A stretch of 64,000 nt of DNA from UBA6054 sp963975575. Its GTDB lineage: Bacteria; Planctomycetota; Phycisphaerae; Phycisphaerales; UBA1924. How positions within the stretch are numbered: position 1 is the stretch's first letter; each line of letters opens with the position of its first letter. This document shows, one piece after another, positions 33,612 to 42,586 of this stretch. The position numbers were made by a program, and so were the translations under genes. The stretch covers positions 1,625,074 through 1,689,073 of the forward strand of contig CAXBHL010000001.1 of assembly GCA_963975575.1 (NCBI GenBank). Reading direction: 5' to 3'. The notes below the pieces were generated by a model, which did not search any database, was not told the DNA's origin, and saw nothing but the letters and a program-made list of their open reading frames with translations.

Positions 33612-34826
33612 TCAATCCGCCGCGGAACCGCCCGCCGAGAGCCGCGCGATCAGGATCGCGAGCATCTGGCAGCGTTCGACGAGGCTGGTCAGATCAATCC
33701 ATTCATCCGGCGTGTGGAGGCCTCCGCCCCGCACGCCCACGGTGTCGATTGTTGGCAGGCCCGCGTCCTGCATGATGTTCCCGTCGCACACCCCGCCGGT
33801 TTTCTCGAACGGCAGGCTCTGGCCGAGGTCCTCGGCCGCCGACCGGGCACGCATCGCCAGCGCCTCCGTCCGGGGGGTCAGGGGCTTGGCCGGGCGGTTG
33901 AAGCTGCGGCGGACGACCACGCCGGGCATCGCGTCCGTCGGTGTGGCCAGGGCGTCGAGCATCGCACCGATCTCATCGGCCGCCGCGGCATCCGGGAACC
34001 GCACATTCCCCCACGCGGCCGCCGAATCCGGCACCGCGTTCGTCGCCACCCCACCCCGGACAGGCCCGATATTCAGGGTCCTTCCCCGGGCTGGCTCGGG
34101 CATCTCGGACACCGCCAGGATGCACTCGGCCAGTTTCGTCACCGCCGAGACCCCCTTGGTGAACTCCCGCCCCGCATGGGCCGCCCGTCCCTTGGTTTCG
34201 ATCATGAACTGCCCGGATCCCACCCGCTCGATCGCCAGCGCCCCGCTCGGCAACGCCGGCTCGAGGGCCAGGCCGAAATCATGGTCTTTCGCGGCCGCCC
34301 GGATCGCCCGTTCGGAGTGGTAAGTCCCGGTCTCCTCGTCCCCGTTGAGCAGGAACGACCAACTGGCCGGCACGCCCACCTCCTCAAGCACTTCGAGGGC
34401 TGCCACCGCGATCACCAGCCCGCCCTTCATATCCACGCAGCCCGGCCCGACCGCGGTCTTGCCGTCCGGCGCCACGTTGAGTTCCTGGAAAGGACCCGCG
34501 GGATCGTGGACCGTGTCCATGTGCCCGGCGATCAGAACACGCCCGGAGGTCGCGCCGCCGAGCCTTGAACAGACGGATGTCATGGGCTGATACCCGGAGT
34601 CATTGGAGCCCGAGAGCCACGCCGGCTTGGGGTCGGCTTCGACGGTCCTGTGGTCGGCCCCCAGCGCCGTCAGCCGCCCGGTCAGCAGCGATCGGGTCGC
34701 CTCGATTGCTTCCTCGTTGAACCCCCCGGTCGGGAGGCCCACGTGGAGGCGGAGGTCTTCAAGGAGGGCCGATTCCCGGTCCCGGACCGCCCGCACGATG
34801 CGTTGTTCCAACTCGGAGAGTGCCAC
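33612..34826 (-). CDS. M20-family metallohydrolase (ArgE/DapE/CPG2-like)
   Basis: A 404-residue dizinc amidohydrolase. Metal and catalytic motifs are seen as AGHMDTVHD, GPGCVDMKGG and LLNGDEETG. A C-terminal GLHTPDEWIDL provides the last His. A lid domain carries the TKGRAAHAGREF motif. It is the first gene of the operon ahead of the aminotransferase, astA and astD. Since astE is absent here, it is a candidate for removing the succinyl group, but this is inference. The GTG start at 34826 lies 5 nt after a TAGACT -10 box. Confidence 0.8.
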   Translation of the reverse strand: MALSELEQRIVRAVRDRESALLEDLRLHVGLPTGGFNEEAIEATRSLLTGRLTALGADHRTVEADPKPAWLSGSNDSGYQPMTSVCSRLGGATSGRVLIAGHMDTVHDPAGPFQELNVAPDGKTAVGPGCVDMKGGLVIAVAALEVLEEVGVPASWSFLLNGDEETGTYHSERAIRAAAKDHDFGLALEPALPSGALAIERVGSGQFMIETKGRAAHAGREFTKGVSAVTKLAECILAVSEMPEPARGRTLNIGPVRGGVATNAVPDSAAAWGNVRFPDAAAADEIGAMLDALATPTDAMPGVVVRRSFNRPAKPLTPRTEALAMRARSAAEDLGQSLPFEKTGGVCDGNIMQDAGLPTIDTVGVRGGGLHTPDEWIDLTSLVERCQMLAILIARLSAGGSAAD

Positions 34827-34831
34827 GCCTG

Positions 34832-34837
34832 AGTCTA
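34832..34837 (-). promoter_or_regulatory. -10 box of the M20/aminotransferase/astA/astD operon, leaderless
   Basis: TAGACT then CAGGC then GTG at 34826 on the minus strand. Confidence 0.45.
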
Positions 34838-34906
34838 GCCGCCCGTACCGCACAAACCCCGCGCACCGCGGCCCCCGGGTGGCCAACGACCGCCCGTCGG
34901 AAGAGG

Positions 34907-36472
34907 TCAGGGCCGGTTGACGATCCCCAGGTCAATCACCGCGCCCGACGGCGTGTACAAGTCGGCGTTCACCCCGTCGGACGCCACGCTCGTGAACACC
35001 AGGCAGGTCCGCCCCGAAGCTGCGGCGTACAGCATGTCGCCGTCGCTCGGCCCGGCCTGACGCCCCATCCGGGCCTTCTGGACCTGCATGTGGTAATGCG
35101 CGAGTCCAAGGTCGCTGAAGCGGATCATGTCACCGCTGGCCACGAACATGTCGTCGCTGAGCCGATCCCGCGCCCGCGGCCGGAACAGCACCATCCGCGG
35201 CTCGCCCGTCTCCGCGAACTCCAGCACCCCGCCGTACTCGGTCGCGGTGTCCTTGCGGTCCAGTTCGATCTGTGACCAGAGGTCGCGACGGGCGGACTCG
35301 GACGCGACCGCCTCATCGACCACAAGCAAAACGACCACGTCGCCCCACGACATCTGGTCGGCCCAGTCGCTGAGCTTCTCCAGGCGCGGGCGCTTGCCCC
35401 GCTCCGCGTCGCGCCGGACCGTAGTGCGGCCGTTCAAACGCCCCGCCAACTCGTCCAAGAGCTGGGCCCTGGACATCGCGATCCACCCGGGCCGGTTTGC
35501 CGCGGTCCAGCGGATCGCCTCCGCGTGCCGGAGCTCCAGCCCGCGCCGCTGCTCCGGGTTGAGTCCGCCGATCGCCGAGGCCGCCCGCGACCACCAACCG
35601 GAGTTGCGATCCCGCAGCTCGGGCTCCGGATGCCGGTGCAGGCGACGCAGCCACGCCAGTTCCTCGCCCGTTCTGGGCAGCACGCGCAGGTCCCGCAGTC
35701 CCGCACGCAACGTCTCAACGTCCGCGGCCGACCCCGCGTCCGCGTCGCTCGGGACGGGCTCGCCGATCAGACGCGCCCGGGCCCGACCGTCCTGATCCAG
35801 GCGGGACAGCAGCGTCCACGCGTCGTCCCGGGTGCGGTCTTCGGAGCGGAGCACCGCGCCCTCCCGGGCGCCGGACGCCGCGAGCGGCCGCAGGAACACA
35901 CTGTAGATCGTCTCTTCAACCGTCTGATCGGGCCGAAGAGCCGCGATCGCCTTCCGCTCCGGCCGGTCCGCGTCCCGGACCACCGTGCTGGAACGGGCAT
36001 AACTGCGGACCAGCGCCGGCAGCGTCTGCTCCCAGCCCCGAGCGGCCGCCGTTTCGGCGAGCAGGCGGGTCATCACGGGAGACCGCTCCGTAGGGAGCAT
36101 CAGCCGGGCCATGGAGAGCGAATCGGCCGCTCCCTCCTGCGTGGTGTCGCTCATCAGCAGCCGGACGAGCGTCAGGCGGACGGGCTCCTCGGTCCCGTTG
36201 GACCAGGCCAGGCTCTTGAAGGCCTCTCGCGTTCGTTCCCGGGCCCGCACGCCGGCCTCGACCTCGGCCCACGCCTCCTCCGCGGCCCGGACCCGGTCCC
36301 GGGCCAGCAACTCCGGATTCCGCACGTCCAGCAGCGGATTGCCCGAGGGCGCGTACCGCGACGACGATCGGCACCCCCCCACCGCGAGCAGCGTCAGCGC
36401 CGCCAGCAGCACGACAACCGGCCTCCAAGCCCCGCGTGAGGCCGCCCGAGCGATAGGTGTTTGGTCTTCCAT
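34907..36472 (-). CDS. Predicted lipoprotein of unknown function
   Basis: A 521-residue protein with a signal peptide and lipobox (VVVLLAALTLLAVGGC, Cys at about residue 34), so it should be membrane-anchored outside the cytoplasm. The remainder is helical and rich in Arg, Ala and Glu, with an alpha/beta segment near the C-terminus (WGDVVVLLVVDEAVASES, GVLEFAETGEPRMVLF). No domain is recognised. A TAGACT box 9 nt upstream of the ATG suggests a very short leader. Confidence 0.65.
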   Translation of the reverse strand: MEDQTPIARAASRGAWRPVVVLLAALTLLAVGGCRSSSRYAPSGNPLLDVRNPELLARDRVRAAEEAWAEVEAGVRARERTREAFKSLAWSNGTEEPVRLTLVRLLMSDTTQEGAADSLSMARLMLPTERSPVMTRLLAETAAARGWEQTLPALVRSYARSSTVVRDADRPERKAIAALRPDQTVEETIYSVFLRPLAASGAREGAVLRSEDRTRDDAWTLLSRLDQDGRARARLIGEPVPSDADAGSAADVETLRAGLRDLRVLPRTGEELAWLRRLHRHPEPELRDRNSGWWSRAASAIGGLNPEQRRGLELRHAEAIRWTAANRPGWIAMSRAQLLDELAGRLNGRTTVRRDAERGKRPRLEKLSDWADQMSWGDVVVLLVVDEAVASESARRDLWSQIELDRKDTATEYGGVLEFAETGEPRMVLFRPRARDRLSDDMFVASGDMIRFSDLGLAHYHMQVQKARMGRQAGPSDGDMLYAAASGRTCLVFTSVASDGVNADLYTPSGAVIDLGIVNRP

Positions 36473-36481
36473 GACGCCCGC

Positions 36482-36487
36482 AGTCTA
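36482..36487 (-). promoter_or_regulatory. -10-like box of the lipoprotein gene
   Basis: TAGACT on the minus strand, 9 nt before the ATG at 36472, predicting a leader of only two or three bases. Confidence 0.4.
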
Positions 36488-37184
36488 GTAGGAACATCGA
36501 TCACAAGCCCGCACGGGTCCGGCCCGGTAGCCACCCCTGCCAGACGCACGAGGACCCGGAGGGGCCCCGGGGGTCGGGCCCGCCGGGCCTATTGGGGCCT
36601 TGGTGCCATCGCGGACTGCTGGACAGAATGGCGGGGGTGGGTCCGCCAAAGCGAGCGGCTCCGTCCGAGAACCGCTGCGGAACCATCGTCGGGCGACGGA
36701 CTTTCCTCCCCGGATATTGAGATTCAGCACTCAGATCTACTAGAGATCTGGGACCATACCACGGTGATTCTTCAAACAACAAAACTGTTTTGATTTAGGT
36801 TCTAGCCAATCTCTGAATCAACCATACGCACATGCGGATGCTTAAACGGCGTACTAGATATTGATATACATTTTAATAGGGCACACATATAACTTTCCGG
36901 CCGGCATCTACCTCACTCTCACAGAAGCATCGCCCGGCATATCGACGATATACTGCGAGGCCAATATCTGACGAGAACGCAGAAGGCCGCTCACATCCGG
37001 AACACGCTCGTAGGAACCACGTCATTCATTCCTCATCACGCGTATCTCCACGACACAGTCCGGCGGCAGCGGGCAGCGGGCAGCGGGATGCAGATACTCG
37101 GCCCCGCCCTGTTTGAGGCCGCCCGTCGAGCCTCGGGTTGGATGCCCCTTCTCCCCCACTTCGGGGCGGGTCGTGCCCGACCGC
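36488..37184. other. Gene-free, partly AT-rich stretch at the edge of a mobile-element graveyard
   Basis: No credible gene. The first 220 nt are GC-rich with several hairpins. From about 36720 to 37030 the base composition is clearly more AT-rich than anything else in the window. A perfect 7-bp inverted repeat with 5-nt spacer (CAGATCT/AGATCTG) lies at 36732-36750, and a CAAAAC-T-GTTTTG palindrome at 36780-36792. The composition suggests foreign DNA or a decayed insertion. Confidence 0.5.
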
Positions 37185-37345
37185 TTAGAGGTCGCTCAGC
37201 AAACTGTTCCCCATTCCCTGGCACAGCCTTTCTCAATGTAGTGTTCGAGCTACTCTGAGACCAGTTGGTCAATTTGCTTCAGCCCAACCGGGACAAAATG
37301 TTCCCGGCAATCGTGGCGCAGCGACTGAATCAATTCCTGCAGGTT
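37185..37345 (-). pseudogene. Degenerate integrase-core transposase fragment (minus strand)
   Basis: Reading the minus strand from about 37345 gives QELIQSLRHDCREHFVPVG, then LKQIDQLVSE, a stop, LEHYIEKGC, then after a frame change QGMGNSLLSDL. This follows the end of the DDE integrase core of IS3/IS481-like transposases (QSIKxECLDHFVVxG...LxxYxxHYNxxRxHQGLGN). The stop and frameshift show it is dead. Confidence 0.6.
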
Positions 37346-37543
37346 GGGTTGCGGCATCTGAATCACCTTGTGGCTGGTTACCTCGAGTATTGCCAGCGCG
37401 AGAGATCGCATCAGGAGTTGGGGAAGCGATTGCGCGGGGACCGCCTGCCGGGACACGATCCGCCCGAGGACGAGGCCGAAGTATTCTGCCGAGTCCGACT
37501 GGGCGGGGTACTCAGGCACTACGAACGGCGACGGGTTGCTTGA
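37319..37543 (+). pseudogene. Degenerate integrase-core transposase fragment (plus strand)
   Basis: The plus strand encodes QRLNQFLQVGLRHLNHLVAG, YLEYCQRERSHQELGKRL and VFCRVRLGGVLRHYERRRVA before the stop. This is the C-terminal end of the same kind of integrase-core transposase as on the other strand. The N-terminal part is missing. The two fragments point away from each other and meet around 37319-37345. Confidence 0.65.
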
Positions 37544-37770
37544 AGCGGGGCGGAAGGAGGACTTGGAAACCGCCTGGGAAGCGGGTTCCGAGTTCCGGAC
37601 CGCGGCTCTCTCGCCGAATCTGAACTTGCACACGACAGAATCCGTTCTTGTGTACGCACAAGCGGATCCCTATCTCGCGCGATCCAAGTTTGGCGCAAGT
37701 CCGGTTGCGCTCGCTCGATTCTCGTGTCGATTCTGACAATGGTCTGCGTCGGGCCGTTCAGGAGCCTCGA
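37544..37770. other. Spacer between transposase remnants, nothing recognised
   Basis: About 230 nt with short overlapping ORFs in several frames, none resembling a known protein. Probably decayed sequence. Confidence 0.4.
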
Positions 37771-37858
37771 ATGGGCGCCGCCTACTCCCAAGATCTCCGT
37801 GACCACATCCCCGCCGTCGCCGACCGCGACATGCCCACCAAGCAGATCGCCGCCAGAT
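37771..37858 (+). pseudogene. N-terminal fragment of an IS630-type transposase
   Basis: An ATG at 37771 starts MGAAYSQDLRDHIPAVADRD followed by MPTKQIAARS. This matches the opening of IS630-family transposases (YSxDLRERVxxAxDxGxxxxxxA, an HTH domain). The similarity stops at 37858, directly at the stop codon of the next gene, so only about 30 residues remain. Confidence 0.6.
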
Positions 37859-40800
37859 CTAGGGGCACCCCTGATTAAAAAGGCCAACGAAGGCGGCCAA
37901 ATCAAAGAAGTTCCACTGTCCGAAAGGTGCCGCCAAGTCAGCCGCAGGATCCTGGCTGTTATAGGCGGTCAGATAGGTCGCAAAGTCAAAGAAGTTGAGT
38001 AGACCGTCGTTGTTGAAGTCGGCGATGCAGGGAGCATCTTGAGTTGTCAGCTGCACGAGGTGATTTGAGGGGTCCCCACCCCGAGATTCTGCGTTCTGGT
38101 CCACCAGGATGATGAGATCGTCTGCCACTGTCGGGCTGTCGGCATCGAGGTCGGCAGAAAGGACGATCAGGGGGGGGGAACTCGGCTGATCCGGCGTGTC
38201 CTGCGCGGTCGCAAAGCTGATGCCGGACGAACCGGACGCGGATGTATTCCTGAGCTGCCGCACGGACCTGACGCCCTGCTCGTTGACGGACACGATGACG
38301 ATATCGAGGTCAAGATCATCGTCGATATCGGCGAGCGTGACGGAGGTGGGCATTGGTTCAACCGCCGGGTCACTGGTGATCGGCAGGTTGATTGGCGGGG
38401 CGAATCCCTGGGCCAGCCCTCGGATCACCGTGAGGCTGCCGGGCGTGTCCTCGTCACCCTCGCAGAGGACCACGATGTCGCTGACCCCGTCCGCATCGAT
38501 GCCGCCGACAACGACACCGCGCGGAAGAACCCCGGTCGGGATGTCGACGAATGTGGCGTTGTCAAAGTCGCCGTTGAGGATGCTGAACACACGCACCGTG
38601 TTGGTCGCCGGGCTCGTCGCGGCAACTCTGTTCAGGCCGAGACCCCGATTGAAGTTGTCGAATGGGACGAGCGTATCGATGTCGTCCACATCGATCTCGC
38701 AACTCTGCCAACTGCCGAGCACGATGTTGAAAGTCGACGCCGTCAGAAGTGACGACTGGGCCCCACGCAATCCCATCAGCAAGTCGTCGCGATCGAAACC
38801 CACGAGAAGGATCTCGCCGACATCGAGATCCGTTACCGTGAAGCCCGCCGGCACCTGAACCGGCGTGATCGGACTCGCAAAGATCGGGTTGGGCAGGCTG
38901 CTGTTGGCGTTCAGAAAGAACGTGTCGTTGATTCCGAAACTATCGCCACGATTCGCGTACGCGATCTCCGCGGTCCCGTCATAGTTGAAGTCTCCGACCG
39001 CGACCGCCACGGGCGCGTCGACGTTCGCACCCGCGTAGAGCGCAGCCGATCCGAATGAGAATCCCGAGCCGTCGACCGAACCGAACAGAACGACGACGGC
39101 GCCCTGAGGCGCGATCCCCTCGATGCTCGGCACCGCGATCACCAGGTCGGGCACGCCGTCTGGTAGCCCGCCGACACCGCCGCTGATATCCGCAACCGTT
39201 GCGTCGTTCGGCTTTCCGGGCGCATCAAAGTCATTCTGTGTTGAAAAAAGCAACTGCTCGAGGGTGATCGGAATCATGCTGACGCCGCCGGGTTGACCCG
39301 GGTCTGAATAGCTGGCGATCAAGGTGCCCTGAACGACATCTCCGTCGTCGAGTATGTCGATGACGGGCGCGAGCACGATGTCGAACCGGGGTGCGAGCGG
39401 GTCCAGCGACGCCGCCGTCAGCAGTGGAGGCAGCGGGAAGTTTGCCAACGGTAGCAGGCCGGGCGAGGCCGAAACCACGAGCCCTCCACCCAAGCGGGCG
39501 GACCCGGTGACATCAAAGCTTGTGGCGGTCGGGCCGCTGGCAAGTTCGACATCGAGGACGCCCGAACGGAGATCACCCACGCCATCAGTCAGTTCGTTGA
39601 CAAACCCTCCCTGGACCACCAGACTGCTTCCCTGAACTGGGCGGAGAATCCCGCCTGACCGCACGATGGGCGCGGAAAGCTCGCCCCTTCCTTCAAGCAC
39701 ACTCGTTGCATCGATCGATATCTCCGATGCCGCGTTGAGCGAAACCGTCTGCTCAACGAACACCCCTTTGTTGACCACCCTGATGGTGTTCGGAGAGAGG
39801 ATCGTGGCACCCAGATTCTGAAGATTGATATCGGAAATGCTCCCGTTCTGGTACCACGAGATGTTGTCGTCGCGAGAAGAGCCCGCGACGAGGTCCATAT
39901 CACCGTCACCGTCGAAGTCCGCCACGGCCACGCTCCGCGCGGCGTCGGCCTTCGTCCGGATCACCCGCTTCAGAAACGTCGGCGTTCGGCCCCCGTCGTT
40001 CTCGTACCATGCGATGACATCCTCGGTGAGCGCCGCAGCGACCACGTCCTGATCGCCGTCGCGATCGAGGTCAACCGTCGCCAGCGACACGGGCCCGCCG
40101 GTCGAAGCAGAGACAACGAGCTCGGTGAACTCCGGGTCGGGAGCGCCGTTGTTCGCGAACCAGGCGATCACGTCCTCATTGGTGGATGCCGAAAGGATGT
40201 CGACGTCGCCGTCACCATCCATATCGGCCGCGTGCACTCCCTCCGGTCGGTTCTGACTCGTGGAAACCACCCGCTTGACGAAGGACGGCGGGCTGGAACC
40301 GTCGTTCTCGTACCAGGCTATCTCAAACCCGAGGACCGCCGCGGAGAGAACGTCGTTGTCTCCATCCCCATCGACGTCCGCGACAAACACCGAGGACGCC
40401 CCGTTGGCACCCGTCGTGATCACCCGTCGGGTAAAGCCCGGGAAAGCGGCGCCGTCATTCTCGTACCAGGCAACGGTGTCGTCGTCGTACGATGCCGAAA
40501 GAACATCAACGTCGCCGTCGTTGTCGAGATCGGCTGCGAACACGCTCCTGGCGCTCGATGCGCTGTTGGAGATCAGGATCCGCGTGAATGACGGACTCGC
40601 TCCTCCGCTGTTCTTGTACCACGCGATCTCATTGTCCTGCATGGAGGCCGAAAGAATGTCATCCAGGCCGTCGCCGTCCACGTCGGCGATGTAGACCGAA
40701 CTTGCGCCGTCGGCCGACGTGGAGACCGTCGTCCGGACGAAGCCCGGGCTGATGCCGCCCGTGCTGCGGTACCAAACGATCGCATCGTCGAACTCCTCCG

Positions 40801-42418
40801 CCGAAACAAAGTCGGGGAAACCGTCCCCGTTGAGGTCACCGGTGGCGATCGACCGCAGACCGTTCGCGGCGCCGGTCACCTGCCGCTCCGTGAGGCTGGG
40901 GAGGCCACGGAGCAGGACCTCCGGGCCCGCGTCCAGCGACGCGTTCGCGCCGAGGAACACCGGGCCGGCGACCGTCACGTCCTCGCCCCTGACGGTGGCC
41001 CGAGCGCCGGGGGGCACATCGAGCGACCCGAAGAAGGTCACGGGTTCGCCTGCCGCGGAACTGATCGTCGCACCGTCCGCCATCGTCGTGGCGGTCAGCC
41101 CCGACCGCTCGATGGCGCCGCTGGAGCGCAGCTCGATCGCTTTGCCGAAGAAGTTGATGGATGTGTCGCAGCGATCCGAGAAATGCTGCTCCTCGGCGAG
41201 GATAATGTCGCCAGGCTGCGAATCGGCGAGCGCAAGAGAGATCAGCGAGTAGCTCAGGCCGGACACCAGATTGACGGCCCGGAGGTTCTCGCTCAGCAAG
41301 AGCGTGTCGTCATTCGAGGACACCGAGATGATGTCCAGATCGCCGTCCGCATCAATATCTAGGCTGTCCACTCCGAGCGCCCCGTTGGCGCCCGTCGCCA
41401 CGATCCATTGCGTGAACTGCGGCGTAGGCGCGCCATTGTTCTCGAACCAGTAGATCGTGTCGTCGTTGATCGAAGACGCGAAGACGTCCACGTCGCCGTC
41501 AAGATCGAAGTCGCCTGTTGAAAGAAAAGTCGGCCCGTCCGCCGCGGTCGTCACCGTGAACTCCGTGAAAGTCGGAGCGGTTCCGCCGTTGTTGCGGAAC
41601 CACGCGATCACGTCCTCGTTTGTCGAAGCGCACACGATGTCGATATCGCCGTCCGAATCGAAGTCTGCCGTTCGAACATTCTGGACCCGATTCTGCGTCG
41701 TGGAGACGATGCGTTTCGCGAATGTCGGCGGCACGGTCCCGCTGTTCTCGTACCATGCGACTTCGAATGACAGCACCGACGCCGATAGAATGTCAACGAA
41801 TCCGTCGCCATTTACATCGGACACGTAGACCGACGCCGCGCCGTTGGCCGTGGTGGTGACGGTCCGCGCGGTGAACGATGGGATCAGGAGGCCATCGTTC
41901 TCAAACCACGTGATCGTGTCATCGTCGTACGACGCGGAAAGAACGTCGATATCGCCGTCGCCGTCCATATCCTCGGCGTACACAGATCTCGCCGAAGCGG
42001 CCGAGGTGGTGATCGTCCGCTTGATGAAAACGGGCACCACACCGCCGAGATTCTGGTACCAAGCGATGGTGTTGTCGTTCCGCGATGCCGAGAGCACATC
42101 CGTGAAACCGTCGCCGTTCACGTCGATCGCAAAGACCGAATCGGCGTAGTCTGCCGTGTTGGTGATGACGCGTCTCGTGAAGCTGGGTCTGGGCGCGCCG
42201 TCGCTCTGATACCACGCGATCGTGTCGTTGTTTCTTGCCGCCGTGACGAGGTCCACGGCACCGTCGCCGTTGATATCGGCCGAGTACACCGCGGAAACAC
42301 CGTCTTCGAGCGTTGAAATCGTTTCATTGCCGAAGCACGCCTGCGCATGCGCAGACGCCGCCGCGAACAAGTGGAGTATCACCGGCACAGCGGCCAGCAT
42401 TCGGAGTGGCGATGACAT
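37859..42418 (-). CDS. Giant secreted FG-GAP/VCBS repeat protein with GC-type dockerin
   Basis: A 1519-residue exported protein. A signal peptide (1-26, ending SAHAQA) is followed by seven FG-GAP repeats of about 50 residues (33-380; DVNGDGFTDVLSASRNDNTI type). A non-repeat linker (381-512) has beta-helix-like character, and a second set of seven repeats covers 513-860. Further beta-rich sequence includes another FG-GAP-like part (around DFNYDGTAEIAYANRG). The dockerin-like end has two acidic halves and closes VGLFNQGCP. FG-GAP motifs bind calcium and fold as propellers; the ligand is unknown. I took the ATG at 42418 because it places the signal peptide at the N-terminus. The stop is adjacent to the IS630 remnant. 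Confidence 0.85.
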   Translation of the reverse strand: MSSPLRMLAAVPVILHLFAAASAHAQACFGNETISTLEDGVSAVYSADINGDGAVDLVTAARNNDTIAWYQSDGAPRPSFTRRVITNTADYADSVFAIDVNGDGFTDVLSASRNDNTIAWYQNLGGVVPVFIKRTITTSAASARSVYAEDMDGDGDIDVLSASYDDDTITWFENDGLLIPSFTARTVTTTANGAASVYVSDVNGDGFVDILSASVLSFEVAWYENSGTVPPTFAKRIVSTTQNRVQNVRTADFDSDGDIDIVCASTNEDVIAWFRNNGGTAPTFTEFTVTTAADGPTFLSTGDFDLDGDVDVFASSINDDTIYWFENNGAPTPQFTQWIVATGANGALGVDSLDIDADGDLDIISVSSNDDTLLLSENLRAVNLVSGLSYSLISLALADSQPGDIILAEEQHFSDRCDTSINFFGKAIELRSSGAIERSGLTATTMADGATISSAAGEPVTFFGSLDVPPGARATVRGEDVTVAGPVFLGANASLDAGPEVLLRGLPSLTERQVTGAANGLRSIATGDLNGDGFPDFVSAEEFDDAIVWYRSTGGISPGFVRTTVSTSADGASSVYIADVDGDGLDDILSASMQDNEIAWYKNSGGASPSFTRILISNSASSARSVFAADLDNDGDVDVLSASYDDDTVAWYENDGAAFPGFTRRVITTGANGASSVFVADVDGDGDNDVLSAAVLGFEIAWYENDGSSPPSFVKRVVSTSQNRPEGVHAADMDGDGDVDILSASTNEDVIAWFANNGAPDPEFTELVVSASTGGPVSLATVDLDRDGDQDVVAAALTEDVIAWYENDGGRTPTFLKRVIRTKADAARSVAVADFDGDGDMDLVAGSSRDDNISWYQNGSISDINLQNLGATILSPNTIRVVNKGVFVEQTVSLNAASEISIDATSVLEGRGELSAPIVRSGGILRPVQGSSLVVQGGFVNELTDGVGDLRSGVLDVELASGPTATSFDVTGSARLGGGLVVSASPGLLPLANFPLPPLLTAASLDPLAPRFDIVLAPVIDILDDGDVVQGTLIASYSDPGQPGGVSMIPITLEQLLFSTQNDFDAPGKPNDATVADISGGVGGLPDGVPDLVIAVPSIEGIAPQGAVVVLFGSVDGSGFSFGSAALYAGANVDAPVAVAVGDFNYDGTAEIAYANRGDSFGINDTFFLNANSSLPNPIFASPITPVQVPAGFTVTDLDVGEILLVGFDRDDLLMGLRGAQSSLLTASTFNIVLGSWQSCEIDVDDIDTLVPFDNFNRGLGLNRVAATSPATNTVRVFSILNGDFDNATFVDIPTGVLPRGVVVGGIDADGVSDIVVLCEGDEDTPGSLTVIRGLAQGFAPPINLPITSDPAVEPMPTSVTLADIDDDLDLDIVIVSVNEQGVRSVRQLRNTSASGSSGISFATAQDTPDQPSSPPLIVLSADLDADSPTVADDLIILVDQNAESRGGDPSNHLVQLTTQDAPCIADFNNDGLLNFFDFATYLTAYNSQDPAADLAAPFGQWNFFDLAAFVGLFNQGCP

Positions 42419-42586
42419 GAGGACTGCCCCCTGAGTATGCGATGGGTTGGGCCCGTTCGCGCCGGCCCGCAACAAGCAGCGGGCCCTTTCCGATATACCC
42501 GCGTCAGCGGGATCGAAATCCAATCTAGCGAAACCGCTACAGGAGTTCAACCCATTTCTGGACGGTGATCATGAAGTCCAGGCAGT

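Noticed and set aside
37250..37633. Minus-strand 127-codon frame as an intact gene
   Set aside because: Only its last third resembles an integrase and it stops before the core is complete. It is better described as a pseudogene fragment.
36488..37858. Prophage or complete insertion sequence
   Set aside because: Only short transposase remnants are seen. There is no intact transposase, no phage structural gene and no clear terminal repeats.
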